Origin: Candidatus Obscuribacterales bacterium
GTDB lineage: Bacteria > Cyanobacteriota > Vampirovibrionia > Obscuribacterales > Obscuribacteraceae
NCBI GenBank assembly: GCA_031292355.1
Contig: JARLHI010000055.1
Location: forward strand, 186,001-250,000
Direction of reading: 5' to 3'
DNA length: 64,000 nucleotides
Shown one piece after another: positions 45,346 through 53,768 of this stretch. A model generated the notes under the pieces. The model ran no database searches, was not told the origin of the DNA, and worked only from the letters and a program-made list of their open reading frames with translations. Position 1 is the first letter of the stretch. The number at the start of each line of letters is the position of its first letter. A program made the position numbers and the translations under genes.

Positions 45346-45660
45346 ATGTCTAAAAAAAATGAGCGCCGTTTGTGGCTGGAAGCGATTTTTGGGTTTGTAG
45401 CGGGACTTTTTCTATTCATCGCATGGTTATTTTATGCTGATTTTACTATGAGCAAATTTGGCTTATTCGTTTTTCCGACTGACGTGCCCGCGTCAAATCT
45501 TGGTGGGGTGGAGTTGGCAATATTCAATGCAAACAAATTTCTAATCAGAACAGGATGGCTTAAACAAGGCCTTTTATGCGGTTTAATCGGCGCGATTGCT
45601 GTGGTTAGCTGCGGTTATTTTTATAGACTGTGGAGAGCGGCGACCGCTAAGTTGTATTGA
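45346..45660 (+). CDS. Small two-helix membrane protein
   Basis: The 104-residue protein has hydrophobic segments at about 11-32 (AIFGFVAGLFLFIAWLFYAD) and 75-96 (LLCGLIGAIAVVSCGYFYRL), with a soluble loop between. The N-terminus is charged (MSKKNERRLWLE). No family is recognised. The stop overlaps the start of the next ORF by one base. It lies inside the direct-repeat-bounded segment. Confidence 0.6.
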   Translation: MSKKNERRLWLEAIFGFVAGLFLFIAWLFYADFTMSKFGLFVFPTDVPASNLGGVELAIFNANKFLIRTGWLKQGLLCGLIGAIAVVSCGYFYRLWRAATAKLY

Positions 45661-45848
45661 TGGCGTCTTCGGTAGTGAGAAATCTTTTCGGCTCAATAAA
45701 AGAGTTGCATGTGAAAAGCGGCCGAAGAAAAAAAGACTTGACGTCAGCGGATCTCCTTACAGCTCGAAAAGCGATTTTATTTAGTAGCGATTTCTTGAAT
45801 AGGCTGCTTCGCTTGATACCGCCCGCGGTTGTCAGTACTGACAAATAA
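45660..45848 (+). CDS. Small basic ORF running into the right repeat
   Basis: The 62-residue ORF (MASSVVRNLFGSIKELHVKS, then GRRKKDLTSADLLTARKAIL) starts in the TGATG overlap with the previous gene. Its last codons (STDK and stop) come from the repeat at 45829. It may be the truncated front of a longer gene. It is unrecognised. Confidence 0.4.
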   Translation: MASSVVRNLFGSIKELHVKSGRRKKDLTSADLLTARKAILFSSDFLNRLLRLIPPAVVSTDK

Positions 45849-45857
45849 ATCCACAAA
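45829..45857. repeat. Right copy of cassette-bounding repeat
   Basis: A perfect palindrome TTGTCAGTACTGACAA (45829-45844) runs into AATAAATCCACAAA. Positions 45835-45857 match 42834-42856 at 21 of 23 bases in the same orientation. Confidence 0.65.
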
Positions 45858-45884
45858 CTACAGTCCGATGAGCCTGCTTCGACA

Positions 45885-46499
45885 CTAAAGCTTATTTTCA
45901 GGACGACTTTGCACTAGCGATTTCTCGGAAGTCTCTTGAAGAATGAAATCAAAGGTTTTGCGACTTTCGCCAGTCGCAAAATATATTCCCTTTTCACAAC
46001 TAAGCATATTTTGTCTATCCAGGGTACCCGCACAGGAAATAGAAACTACTCCAAGCTGGGTCAAAGTCTGAATCTCATCCTTTGTCCTCTTACCATCACA
46101 ATTTTTGTCTGACCAAACAGCCAAATCTTTTAGTTCGCCCCCTTCCAGTTTTCCGTCCTGGTTATTGTCCAGTGATGAAAGAGCTTCGTAACCGTTTTTC
46201 CAGAACAGAAAAAACGTGTAGTTGCCGAACATTTGATAGCCGGTTTTGATGCTTCCAGAGTTTCCTTTGTCGTAGACAAGCCAGCCCGCACTTTTTGACG
46301 GGCATGATGAATAGAGCCTTGGTCCTTCTCCTAAATCAAAGAGCACGTTTGCATCCCTCATCACACTGTCAGGATTGAGTTTTGAGACGAGAGGGATAAC
46401 GATGGGAGTGATGAAGTGCGGCGAATAGTCAGGTTTAGGAAAGTTGGATAGTTTTTCGATTTCATCCTTATCTGCCTTGGTGTCTAGCAGTGGAATCAA
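45885..46499 (-). CDS. EF-hand-like C-terminal half of a split gene
   Basis: The 204-residue ORF from a TTG overlaps the upstream ORF's stop. It contains two calcium-binding-like loops, LDNNQDGKLEGGEL and DKNCDGKRTKDEI, after GYQMFGNYTFFLFWKNGYEAL. It has no signal peptide of its own. It reads as the continuation of the secreted ORF at 46496, so a frameshift is likely. Confidence 0.55.
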   Translation of the reverse strand: MIPLLDTKADKDEIEKLSNFPKPDYSPHFITPIVIPLVSKLNPDSVMRDANVLFDLGEGPRLYSSCPSKSAGWLVYDKGNSGSIKTGYQMFGNYTFFLFWKNGYEALSSLDNNQDGKLEGGELKDLAVWSDKNCDGKRTKDEIQTLTQLGVVSISCAGTLDRQNMLSCEKGIYFATGESRKTFDFILQETSEKSLVQSRPENKL

Positions 46500-46987
46500 A
46501 TATTGCGCGCATTCAAAAGCTCTTTGTCAAGTCTCAAGGCTACTCTGTAGTGTTCGATGGCGACCTGAAGGCATTTAATTGCAGATTTTGTCTTCGCGCC
46601 CGATTCATTTTTGAACTGCCTGAACTCGGGCCATACTTGGCTATGGTCAGTTGAGTAAATTACATCATCATAAGAGCTTTTGGTTAGCCAGGTTTGAGAG
46701 TCCTGCTGAAGTGCATAAAATCGGTTGTTGACTGGCAATCTATCGGCATTTAGTGCAAATGCCATAGCGTACAATCGGGCAATCTTAAATTCATTCTGGC
46801 CTCGCAGATCTGGTTTTGCTGCAATTTGTTGATTCAAGTTATTGATGACACGCTCGATGGGCACATGCTCGATTGCGAGTCGATCGTATATCGCCAGGGC
46901 AGGAGATGACGCAGTCAGCAGAATGGCGACAACCAACATTTTCGCGACTTGAGCACACTTTCGCTTGCTTGATCTAACTCTGGACAT
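46496..46987 (-). CDS. Secreted N-terminal half of a split gene
   Basis: This 163-residue ORF has a signal peptide (about 15-35, VAKMLVVAILLTASSPALAI). A helical, TPR-like end follows (AIKCLQVAIEHYRVALRLDKELLNA). It stops just where the next ORF starts at LIPLLDTKADKDE. The two together would make a secreted helical plus EF-hand protein. The function is unknown. Confidence 0.55.
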   Translation of the reverse strand: MSRVRSSKRKCAQVAKMLVVAILLTASSPALAIYDRLAIEHVPIERVINNLNQQIAAKPDLRGQNEFKIARLYAMAFALNADRLPVNNRFYALQQDSQTWLTKSSYDDVIYSTDHSQVWPEFRQFKNESGAKTKSAIKCLQVAIEHYRVALRLDKELLNARNI

Positions 46988-47040
46988 TTAGAACCCGCTC
47001 CAAAAAAAACAATGGGCAGTGCATATTATGCATGATTCAT

Positions 47041-47087
47041 AATCATTTAGAAAGCCAATGGGGATACAATCACTTGGAAAGCCACGG
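47041..47087. repeat. Pair of 20-bp direct repeats, 27-bp period
   Basis: AATCATTTAGAAAGCCAATG at 47041 and AATCACTTGGAAAGCCACGG at 47068 match at 16 of 20 bases. Such pairs are typical of transposase-binding repeats near IS21-type ends. Confidence 0.5.
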
Positions 47088-47273
47088 ATTTCCGCTTGAA
47101 TTTGCTAATTCAAATTAAGCTCTTGACTGATTGCGAAAGACGGAAGGTCTTTCACAGTTTACGCAGATCGCTAAATCGGTCCTTAATAAGAAGCTGGCTG
47201 TAGTTTTAATTCAAGAAAAAATAGATGTCACCGCTCCTGGTGTCACCTCTCTTTCTTTCCTCGGGTGTTAATT

Positions 47274-47338
47274 GGCGATTTAAATTTCCGCATTTTTGGC
47301 GAATTCCGCTTCCGCCTTGGCGAGTTATTTTTCCGCTC
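47274..47338. repeat. Three tandem GGCGA...TTCCGC units
   Basis: Units of 24, 21 and 20 bases begin with GGCGA at 47274, 47298 and 47319, each followed by TTCCGC after 7 bases. They resemble multiple transposase-binding sites of a transposon end. Confidence 0.55.
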
Positions 47339-47544
47339 AGAAACCGACCCGAATAGAGGGCAAATCGAGGCGACATGCGGCATTGGTGTGTGCCATTCCA
47401 CGCCGCGTATTGCCCGACAAAAATGATCAAGGCAATGAACATCGTCGCCCTTGTTTTTATCGCAAATGAACTTGCTGCAGAAAAGGCTATTGATTGCATA
47501 AGCCGTGAACCCCAGAGATTATTCTCGCTGGGCAGCGATCGGGT

Positions 47545-48015
47545 TCAAATTGTGTCTTGCGACTCCGTCACCGTCACATCTTTCAGAGTTTTTTGATCCG
47601 AAATCAAGTATTTTATGTGATAGGTTGCCCTCAAGCCAGGCGCTGAGTCGTAGCTTAGCAATAGGTTTATTTCACTGTTTAAGTCTTTGCGACCATAGTA
47701 AGCCATGACGTCTTTGGGAGACTGACTGACATGATGACGATCGAAATATCCATAGATTTGATATTCACTGACGCCGATAGGTAATGCCTCCAGTGCTGCC
47801 GCACGGATTGAACTGGTATTGATTTCCACGCTTCTCGGCATATCGAGATAAGCCCTGATACTATCTTTGCGAACGGTTCCGCTACCCAAGAAAACCTTCT
47901 TGACGGTCGTGCAACCAGTCAGTAGCAAAGTCGAAAAAGCGACAGACAAAATTGCTATGCTGAGCGATAACCGCAAGGGAAATAGCTTTTTGATTCTCAA
48001 AGGAGCAACACTCAT
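47545..48015 (-). CDS. Lipoprotein
   Basis: The 156-residue protein has basic residues, a hydrophobic core and the lipobox LLTGC (about residue 31-35). The mature domain is short (IRAYLDMPRSVEINTSSIRA, then YLISDQKTLKDVTVTES) and mixed alpha/beta. No family is recognised. It diverges from the CPBP protease gene with 26 bases between starts, so the promoters overlap. Confidence 0.75.
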   Translation of the reverse strand: MSVAPLRIKKLFPLRLSLSIAILSVAFSTLLLTGCTTVKKVFLGSGTVRKDSIRAYLDMPRSVEINTSSIRAAALEALPIGVSEYQIYGYFDRHHVSQSPKDVMAYYGRKDLNSEINLLLSYDSAPGLRATYHIKYLISDQKTLKDVTVTESQDTI

Positions 48016-48041
48016 TGCACAATTGTCTCCAGGTGTAAGCT

Positions 48042-48788
48042 ATGACACTACCCACATTCTCGTATTCGATCGCACTAGCTGCAACGCAGCTGGGCATCGT
48101 GCTAGCACCGATTATCACATATGGTGCCTGCCGTCGGTCAAAAAAGATTTGTGCTGCGGCCTTGCTCACGCTCGCTCTAGGATTATTGCAATCAGCAATT
48201 CTCTTTGCGCCAAATTTTGGGTGCCTCGCTTGGTTGCAGTACAATTGGCTGCAGAAGGTTACAATGCTTTTGTGCACTCTTGCGTTAGCAAGGCGCTTCG
48301 GGTTCAGCAGTGCAGACTGTGGGTTTGCCCCGCCGAAATATCGAAGTGCATTGGTCGTCGGTTTGTTTGTCGGCATTTTGTTCGTCGGTATCGACGCAAT
48401 GACCGGACTTCCCAACTCGAGACCGAGTACCGAGACAGTTCTATTTCAACTGACGATTCCTGGACTGCATGAGGAGTTTTTCTACCGGGGTCTTTTACTA
48501 TGTATCTGGGACAAATGCTTTGGTCGCCCCTGGAGCGCATGTGGCGTTGAGTTTGGCGCAGGATGCATTATAACGACCCTACTTTTCACAGTTGGTCACC
48601 AGGTCGCACTGGACGACCACTGGAAAGTCAATGTCAATCTAGATATACTTGGCTGGATTGATCTCGTTTTATTCAGCCTGGCGATGTGCTGGTTGCGATA
48701 CCGCTCTGGCAGCGTATGGCCAGCAGTTATAGCTCACAATGCCAATAACGGGCTCGTTCAAGTAATCGCATTAACAGCACATTCTTGA
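48042..48788 (+). CDS. CPBP-family intramembrane metalloprotease
   Basis: This 248-residue protein has about seven transmembrane segments. The signature LHEEFFYRG (E144, E145, R149), a histidine in FTVGHQVALDD, and the final NxxxH-type motif WPAVIAHNANNGLV are all visible. CPBP/Rce1-type proteases cleave within the inner membrane. Bacterial members are linked to bacteriocin processing or immunity. The substrate is unknown. Confidence 0.88.
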   Translation: MTLPTFSYSIALAATQLGIVLAPIITYGACRRSKKICAAALLTLALGLLQSAILFAPNFGCLAWLQYNWLQKVTMLLCTLALARRFGFSSADCGFAPPKYRSALVVGLFVGILFVGIDAMTGLPNSRPSTETVLFQLTIPGLHEEFFYRGLLLCIWDKCFGRPWSACGVEFGAGCIITTLLFTVGHQVALDDHWKVNVNLDILGWIDLVLFSLAMCWLRYRSGSVWPAVIAHNANNGLVQVIALTAHS

Positions 48789-48799
48789 CGAGGCCCACG

Positions 48800-49363
48800 T
48801 CAATTAGACATCTCGCCGATTTTTCCCTTGCGCTTCTTTTCTTGGAAATCCTTTAAGCGATCCTCAGGTTTGACGAAAGTGTAATCAAAACGATCCCAAC
48901 TAAGCTTCGAATTTAGCTGACCGTTTGTCCTCGAAAATGTCACCAACATTCTTCGTTCATTGAGCAGATACGCCGGAGGATTCTTAAATGGGGCAGCCTT
49001 GCGAACAATCTTCAGGGCAGCCTCATCGGCAGGCGATGGAGTGCCCAAGGTATAGACGAAAGGTCCGTCCAATTTGCCATTCGCTTTGACAAAAAATGCG
49101 CATCGAACATCTTCAGTGATGTTATCGCCTGCTCGTTTTTTCTCCAGAACCGTATCAATGCGTTTTCGACACTCATCAAACCACGGCTCAGACTCTACTC
49201 CAGGCGAACTCCAGACTGGCGGTCCCCCTCCATCGTCGCCGGCTATTTCGCGTTTAGGACTATCACTTTCAACAGCTGAAGGCTCCAAGACAGATCCCAA
49301 TGCACATAGTTGAGCACAGAATAGTGTCCCTACTAGACCGGTTAACAAAATCAGGATTCGCAT
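48800..49363 (-). CDS. Secreted TonB-C-like protein
   Basis: The 187-residue protein has a signal peptide (1-20). The mature part has a segment like TonB C-terminal domains (CAFFVKANGKLDGPFVYTLG, then PADEAALKIVRKAAPFKNPP, then MLVTFSRTNG). There are no membrane helices besides the signal. This small protein may bind peptides or partners in the periplasm. It lies 20 bases after the large secreted protein gene, so an operon is likely. Confidence 0.65.
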   Translation of the reverse strand: MRILILLTGLVGTLFCAQLCALGSVLEPSAVESDSPKREIAGDDGGGPPVWSSPGVESEPWFDECRKRIDTVLEKKRAGDNITEDVRCAFFVKANGKLDGPFVYTLGTPSPADEAALKIVRKAAPFKNPPAYLLNERRMLVTFSRTNGQLNSKLSWDRFDYTFVKPEDRLKDFQEKKRKGKIGEMSN

Positions 49364-49383
49364 AATTTAAAATATACCAGCAG

Positions 49384-50835
49384 TTAAAAGGTGGACTTTA
49401 AGGTGGTTTCCATCGCATCAAGAGTCTGCAGGCGCTCTTCTAAAATTTGCCCAGTCAACAAATGCTGCTTCTTGCGTCTGGAGTGATCGATTTCGTGATT
49501 GATTTGAATACGCAAGTTATCCATAACCGCGAGTGCGTTTCCAGATAAAAAAGCGATATTACCGGAGCCAATCAAAATATTGCTGACTCTGACATTTTTA
49601 GAAAAGTCTCGACCAGATATAGTGTACATAATGGAGTTGCTGATCTTGGTGGCACCAGTATAAGCACCAGTCGTGATGTTTTCGGTGGCAGCCAGACGGG
49701 CTTTGCGCTCTGCCACGGTAGCGCGCTCCATTTGCAAGGCCAAGCCAGTATTCTCATTTTTATACATTGCATAACGATTAATTGCACGATCTGCTGGATC
49801 GGTAATCAGGGCTCGGCATGATTCTTGCATTTTCTCAATTCGTTTCGCGAGCTCAGGTTCGTTAGACTGAACTCCCGCATTTACTTCTCGCACATACCTT
49901 TTTTGATGTTCTTTGACTACGTGCCCGACTATGCGACTGACGACAGGCAAGGCCGTACCGATAGAACCAGATACGATACCAACAACGCCAGACGAATAAT
50001 TGAATTTTCGATTATGTGTATGATTCGACTCAAATGCCAGACTGCTTCCGACCGCGCCGAGCAGATTTCTTAGAATGTCTAAGGAATAAAGCGTTTGTTG
50101 AAAAGCGAGATAACCACGCTGACTAGAGTGAAACTTGACAAATTCATCGAGAGAAATGTCTTTCATACTCGCTAAAATTTGTCCTTCCAGAAAATCCACT
50201 TGATAGTGATTAAGAAGCGCAGGGGTGGCTTTCTCCGCTTCAACTAGAGCATCACGCTGCTGCATTAAAGCTTCAATATTATGCCTTTTCTTCAGCACAA
50301 ATGTTCGTGACGCTTTGGGACCGAAGCCGTGCTTGTGCGCCTGCAATTCGTGGTATTCGTTGATCAAAAGTTCGCTGGACGAGCCGACAACGGACGTAAG
50401 CTGGCCGACCAGTTGCACTTCATTTGCTTTTTCCAGAGCCTGATTATTCAATTTCGCTGGAGTGCGAAAATTTGGCGCACGTGCAGAGACGCCGACGATA
50501 AGTCCTGCTCCTGTCAAAACATTGTTACCTTCCTGCGTCATGAAGTAGCGAAGAGGCTTATGAACACCTTGTTTCGCAACTTCCAGGCGATAATGAATAT
50601 TGAAACGCTCAAGTGCTATTTCCTCGAGCAAAATTTCTCTAGTAAGTCGATCAATGTCTACCTGCAATGGGACCGACTGAGACACGCTCAGATGCAAGGG
50701 ATTCGACTCAACTACGGTGTCGCTTGCCAGATCTGCGGCACTCACCGATATGTGTCCAGCCAAACCGAACGCTATGGACAGCAAGATCGACCAATTTAAT
50801 TTTCTCGTCGTTGTGCTCAAAAATGCCGGTCGCAT
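49384..50835 (-). CDS. Secreted helical protein of unknown function
   Basis: The 483-residue protein has a signal peptide (about 1-33, ending near HISVSAAD). The rest is mostly helical (IDRLTREILLEEIALERFNI, QMERATVAERKARLAATENI). Two Gly-rich hydrophobic stretches may be membrane-active (NVLTGAGLIVGVSA, SGVVGIVSGSIGTALPVVSR). No family is recognised. Similar architecture is seen in some helical envelope proteins, but no role can be given. Confidence 0.7.
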   Translation of the reverse strand: MRPAFLSTTTRKLNWSILLSIAFGLAGHISVSAADLASDTVVESNPLHLSVSQSVPLQVDIDRLTREILLEEIALERFNIHYRLEVAKQGVHKPLRYFMTQEGNNVLTGAGLIVGVSARAPNFRTPAKLNNQALEKANEVQLVGQLTSVVGSSSELLINEYHELQAHKHGFGPKASRTFVLKKRHNIEALMQQRDALVEAEKATPALLNHYQVDFLEGQILASMKDISLDEFVKFHSSQRGYLAFQQTLYSLDILRNLLGAVGSSLAFESNHTHNRKFNYSSGVVGIVSGSIGTALPVVSRIVGHVVKEHQKRYVREVNAGVQSNEPELAKRIEKMQESCRALITDPADRAINRYAMYKNENTGLALQMERATVAERKARLAATENITTGAYTGATKISNSIMYTISGRDFSKNVRVSNILIGSGNIAFLSGNALAVMDNLRIQINHEIDHSRRKKQHLLTGQILEERLQTLDAMETTLKSTF

Positions 50836-50932
50836 GCAGCAAAGCTAACCATATGACTGTGAACCTCCAGTAATTATATGAGTATGGACGAGCATAAATG
50901 ACGCGATTCTGGTTATATTTATTGAGTTCACA

Positions 50933-51493
50933 ATGGGAAAAGACCTGCGCAGGTCGCTGAATTTGATGAAGAAGACCACCATACTCTGTTTAGTCGCCGC
51001 ATTGACGTCTGTGGTCATGCCATTTCACGCGGCCATCGCTGATGCTAATGCTCTTAGACAGCCGGTATTGCGACCGGAGAGCTTTTTTGGAAAAGCCAAA
51101 CTTGGTTATGAAGCGGCTCAACAGACACCCGAAATCTGTGCCAAATTATTTTGCTATTGCGGCTGCGATATGACGGACAACCACAGCAGCTTGCTTGATT
51201 GTTTCACATCAGATCATGGCGTTGATTGCTCGATTTGCCAGGAAGAGACAATCATTGCCTTGAAAATGAAAAACGAACACAAGAGCCTTGCCGAGATTCA
51301 AAAAGTGATTGATCTCAAATACACCAAAGACTATGAAGCGACCTTCTCTAAGCCCACAGATGCACTGAGAAATTACAGAGCAAACCGCTTATGGCAACCA
51401 GATAAAGCAACTCAAACGACCGCGCCAGCACCTGAGAAAAATGCCGCAAAGCCAAAACTCGAGCACCGCGGTTGCTGCTCGAACAACAAATAA
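50933..51493 (+). CDS. CYCGC-motif protein (PCYCGC family)
   Basis: This 186-residue protein has a signal or anchor segment (KKTTILCLVAALTSVVMPFHAA). KLFCYCGCDMTDNHSSLLDC and CSICQEE follow, a Cys-rich cluster typical of PCYCGC proteins. A charged C-terminus ends CCSNNK. The cysteines may bind metal or a cofactor; the role is not established. The start may be ATG 50933 or ATG 50966. Confidence 0.75.
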   Translation: MGKDLRRSLNLMKKTTILCLVAALTSVVMPFHAAIADANALRQPVLRPESFFGKAKLGYEAAQQTPEICAKLFCYCGCDMTDNHSSLLDCFTSDHGVDCSICQEETIIALKMKNEHKSLAEIQKVIDLKYTKDYEATFSKPTDALRNYRANRLWQPDKATQTTAPAPEKNAAKPKLEHRGCCSNNK

Positions 51494-51510
51494 GTCCGAT
51501 TCGAAATGTC

Positions 51511-51744
51511 CTACATGAGCCTGTGCGAACCGGTATCTCCGGGGCTTTCAGCCGGCGGCATCGCGAGCATTTGCTCGAGCATATAAACCACACGATAGTT
51601 GTTGCTCTTGTAAGCATTGACCAATTGCACAACCATCTCAGAAAAGTACATAAAGTCATCGGGCAGCCAGCCGCTTTCTACACGCGTCTGCAACTCATCA
51701 AGCAGATTAGCGTGTGACACGGTGATTGGCGAATTTTCTTGCAT
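51511..51744 (-). CDS. Hypothetical small acidic protein
   Basis: The frame runs to 51798. ATG 51744 gives a 77-residue protein (MQENSPITVSHANLLDELQT, RVESGWLPDDFMYFSEMVVQ, LVNAYKSNNYRVVYMLEQML). No signal peptide is seen, and the sequence is helical. It lies downstream of the 111-residue gene on the same strand (62 bases apart) and may be cotranscribed. Confidence 0.55.
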   Translation of the reverse strand: MQENSPITVSHANLLDELQTRVESGWLPDDFMYFSEMVVQLVNAYKSNNYRVVYMLEQMLAMPPAESPGDTGSHRLM

Positions 51745-51805
51745 GAGGTGCGAGCTCCTGTACGCGAAGTACACGTAAATAGACGCGAGAACCGCCAAAA
51801 TGTGG

Positions 51806-52141
51806 CTAAATTATCTTGCGACTCTCGTTTTCGAAGTCGAAAGGCCAGGGTAAAGGAGGATGCCAAACAATTGTTTGTCCATCTGGCGCCCGCCCCAGCG
51901 CTGCCACCAGCTTATAAACTTGCCCATCTAGAGATTCTTCAAGCCAAACCGCTTTGCCAGGCTGCATGCTCTCAGCATGCAGCAGCAGCCATGACTTCAA
52001 GGTCAGCAGTTCAGAGTCGTTCAACTCAGCCGAGTCGCGTTCCAGACTCCGCTCAAAATGCGCACGAAGCACCATCAACAATTTCAACGGCTCGTCAGTC
52101 GGCTGGTATTCCTTCTCACCGACAATAATTTTTGACTGCAT
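51806..52141 (-). CDS. Hypothetical protein
   Basis: The 111-residue soluble protein has GAGGA 5 bases before its ATG. It is not recognised. It starts SKIIVGEKEYQPTDEPLK, has a helical middle (LRAHFERSLERDSAELNDSE), and ends with WLEESLDGQVYKLVAALGRA and a Pro/Trp-rich tail (HPPLPWPFDFENE). Confidence 0.6.
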   Translation of the reverse strand: MQSKIIVGEKEYQPTDEPLKLLMVLRAHFERSLERDSAELNDSELLTLKSWLLLHAESMQPGKAVWLEESLDGQVYKLVAALGRAPDGQTIVWHPPLPWPFDFENESRKII

Positions 52142-52301
52142 GACATCCTCTTTCGTCGGCTTTGTCTAGTGATTTTAGTTCAGTAAAGACGATCTTGAAG
52201 TCAGAAAAATGTCCATTTTTTGGGTGAATTGTTTATTCTTTTAACTAAACTTCTGCTAAACTAATCGCACTTAATCCAATTTGCAAAAAGAGAGGGCTGA
52301 C

Positions 52302-52694
52302 ATGGGAAAAGAATCCATGAATTGCCAGGAATCCTCTTCATTTAAAATAGTCTGCGATGACCGCTGCGCGTTAGTGCGACGACTGGCTCACATTGTCAAA
52401 ATGTGGGACGTGCACCACAAGTTTGTCTTCATCAACAGTCTTTCTGAAAATGCCAGCGATAAAAGTCTGGTGTCAGAGCTTGACGCATGCAGATGGAGCC
52501 TCAGGCTCATCGACGATCTCGGCAACCGCTGGGACGGTCCTGAAGCCATTCCAATCATTTTGAAAACGCTTCCGTTTGGCAGACTGGCCGCCGTGTTCTA
52601 CATTTTACCGGGCACGGCATGGGTGACTAAACAGGCTTATTTGTTGATTTCGCGCAATCGCTCCATCTTTTCTCATCGTCAAAAGACGGCTTAG
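52302..52694 (+). CDS. DCC-like (DUF393-type) protein
   Basis: The start is ATG 52302, with AGAGAGG 6 bases upstream. The 130-residue protein resembles the DCC thiol-disulfide oxidoreductase-like group (IVCDDRCALVRRLAHIVKMW, WSLRLIDDLGNRWDGPEAIP, LKTLPFGRLAAVFYILPGT, then AYLLISRNRSIFS). The leading CxxC/DCC-type motif is degenerate (CDDRC). It is probably cytoplasmic or membrane-associated; the function is unclear. Confidence 0.7.
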   Translation: MGKESMNCQESSSFKIVCDDRCALVRRLAHIVKMWDVHHKFVFINSLSENASDKSLVSELDACRWSLRLIDDLGNRWDGPEAIPIILKTLPFGRLAAVFYILPGTAWVTKQAYLLISRNRSIFSHRQKTA

Positions 52695-52770
52695 GACTGT
52701 CCTCCTAATTGCTGGGCAAAGCTAGTAGCTGCAATTGACAGTGCGATGCAAGCTGTCGAGGCAGGTGAAC

Positions 52771-53427
52771 TTGATACCCAAAGAACTACTGGCGTTAGCC
52801 CTTGTCGTTAATTCGTTTTATTTAGCTGGCCACGACAATCCGGCCTACGCTGTCGATGGTCAGCCAATGCTGAATGGCGAAGTCACACGAACCGAAATCA
52901 AGCCAGCAAGCGACACTGCACCGCCTGCTGGAGTCGCCATCGAAGCGCGCAACAGACCGTCGATTATCATCATGAACGGCTCAAATGCTGATGGACTGTC
53001 AAGTTTAGACGGTTTGATGGACAGACTGCACTTCGCAAAGCTCACGACCGAACAATACAGAGATATGAAATATGGTGTCATTGGCATCATGGTGCAGCAA
53101 TCTTTCACTGAGCACCTGCCTGTCATTGTAGATCTCTTGCCCGAATGTCCAGCAGTCCTTGCCGGTTTGCAGAAAGGCGACGAGCTGATCGAAGCCAATG
53201 GTCATCGGTTTGAACCTGGCGAAGGGCAACTCGAATTTATGCGCGTCATTGACGGAGAAGCGGGCACGAATGTTGATGTCACCATCAACCGCGAGGGCAA
53301 AAAAGTTCAATATCACCTGGTACGCATGAACGTGGAAGACATAGCCGACGACCATGTGAGAGTGCGCTATGAAACTATTTTGACGCTAATGAAAAGGTCT
53401 AAACGCGGCATAACAGCAAACCCGTAA
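52771..53427 (+). CDS. Secreted PDZ-domain protein (paralogue of the 33.9-kb gene)
   Basis: The frame is open from 52735. TTG 52771 is preferred because GAGG lies 9 bases upstream and a basic signal peptide then begins (IPKELLALALVVNSFYLA). The PDZ domain contains YGVIGIMVQQSFTEHLPVIV, CPAVLAGLQKGDELIEANG and GTNVDVTINREGKKVQYHLV. RMNVEDIADDH matches the motif after the PDZ domain at 33918. There is no catalytic domain. Confidence 0.75.
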   Translation: MIPKELLALALVVNSFYLAGHDNPAYAVDGQPMLNGEVTRTEIKPASDTAPPAGVAIEARNRPSIIIMNGSNADGLSSLDGLMDRLHFAKLTTEQYRDMKYGVIGIMVQQSFTEHLPVIVDLLPECPAVLAGLQKGDELIEANGHRFEPGEGQLEFMRVIDGEAGTNVDVTINREGKKVQYHLVRMNVEDIADDHVRVRYETILTLMKRSKRGITANP

Positions 53428-53480
53428 AAAAATGCACCGGATGCAGTGTCATTTGATACGCAAACAAAATACGACCTATC

Positions 53481-53759
53481 CTAGCCCTCGTCATCGTCAT
53501 CGTCAAACAAAGTTGGTAAAGGACCTGTATAACTGCATGACTGGCACCGAACCGTTTTGCCTTCGGTCACCCAATCGCACACTGAAATGCAAGTTCTAGA
53601 AGACTTTCTCTTTTCTCCGAGCTCGGCCGCGGTGAGCAGAGGATCAACAAAAATCTGATTGCATAAAGTACAACGCATGACCTGGAAGTCACCTTTTAAG
53701 TAGAGCACTGGTCCATAGTGCTTTTTATTGCAAAGTGGTGTGTCAAAGTCGTCCAACAT
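53481..53759 (-). CDS. Small zinc-ribbon-like protein
   Basis: The 92-residue protein has cysteine pairs at MRCTLCNQIF and RCQSCSYTG, with other cysteines between (RTCISVCDW). This suits one or two zinc sites. The C-terminus is acidic (DDDDDEG). It is 9 bases upstream of the TPR protein gene on the same strand. A nucleic-acid- or protein-binding role is possible; it is unrecognised. Confidence 0.65.
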   Translation of the reverse strand: MLDDFDTPLCNKKHYGPVLYLKGDFQVMRCTLCNQIFVDPLLTAAELGEKRKSSRTCISVCDWVTEGKTVRCQSCSYTGPLPTLFDDDDDEG

Positions 53760-53768
53760 CGATGAATC

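Larger units (their letters stand above)
46988..47544. other. Gene-poor repeat region
   Basis: No convincing gene is present. The stretch holds two sets of short repeats (47041 and 47274), a GAAAGAC/GTCTTTC hairpin (47135-47153) and a TTGAATT/AATTCAA hairpin (47096-47113). The minus-strand frame at 47206-47499 runs through the repeats and is not supported. Confidence 0.55.

Noticed and set aside
47206..47499. Minus-strand ORF of 97 residues
   Set aside because: It reads through the GGCGA/TTCCGC repeat units and lacks a ribosome site or family features.
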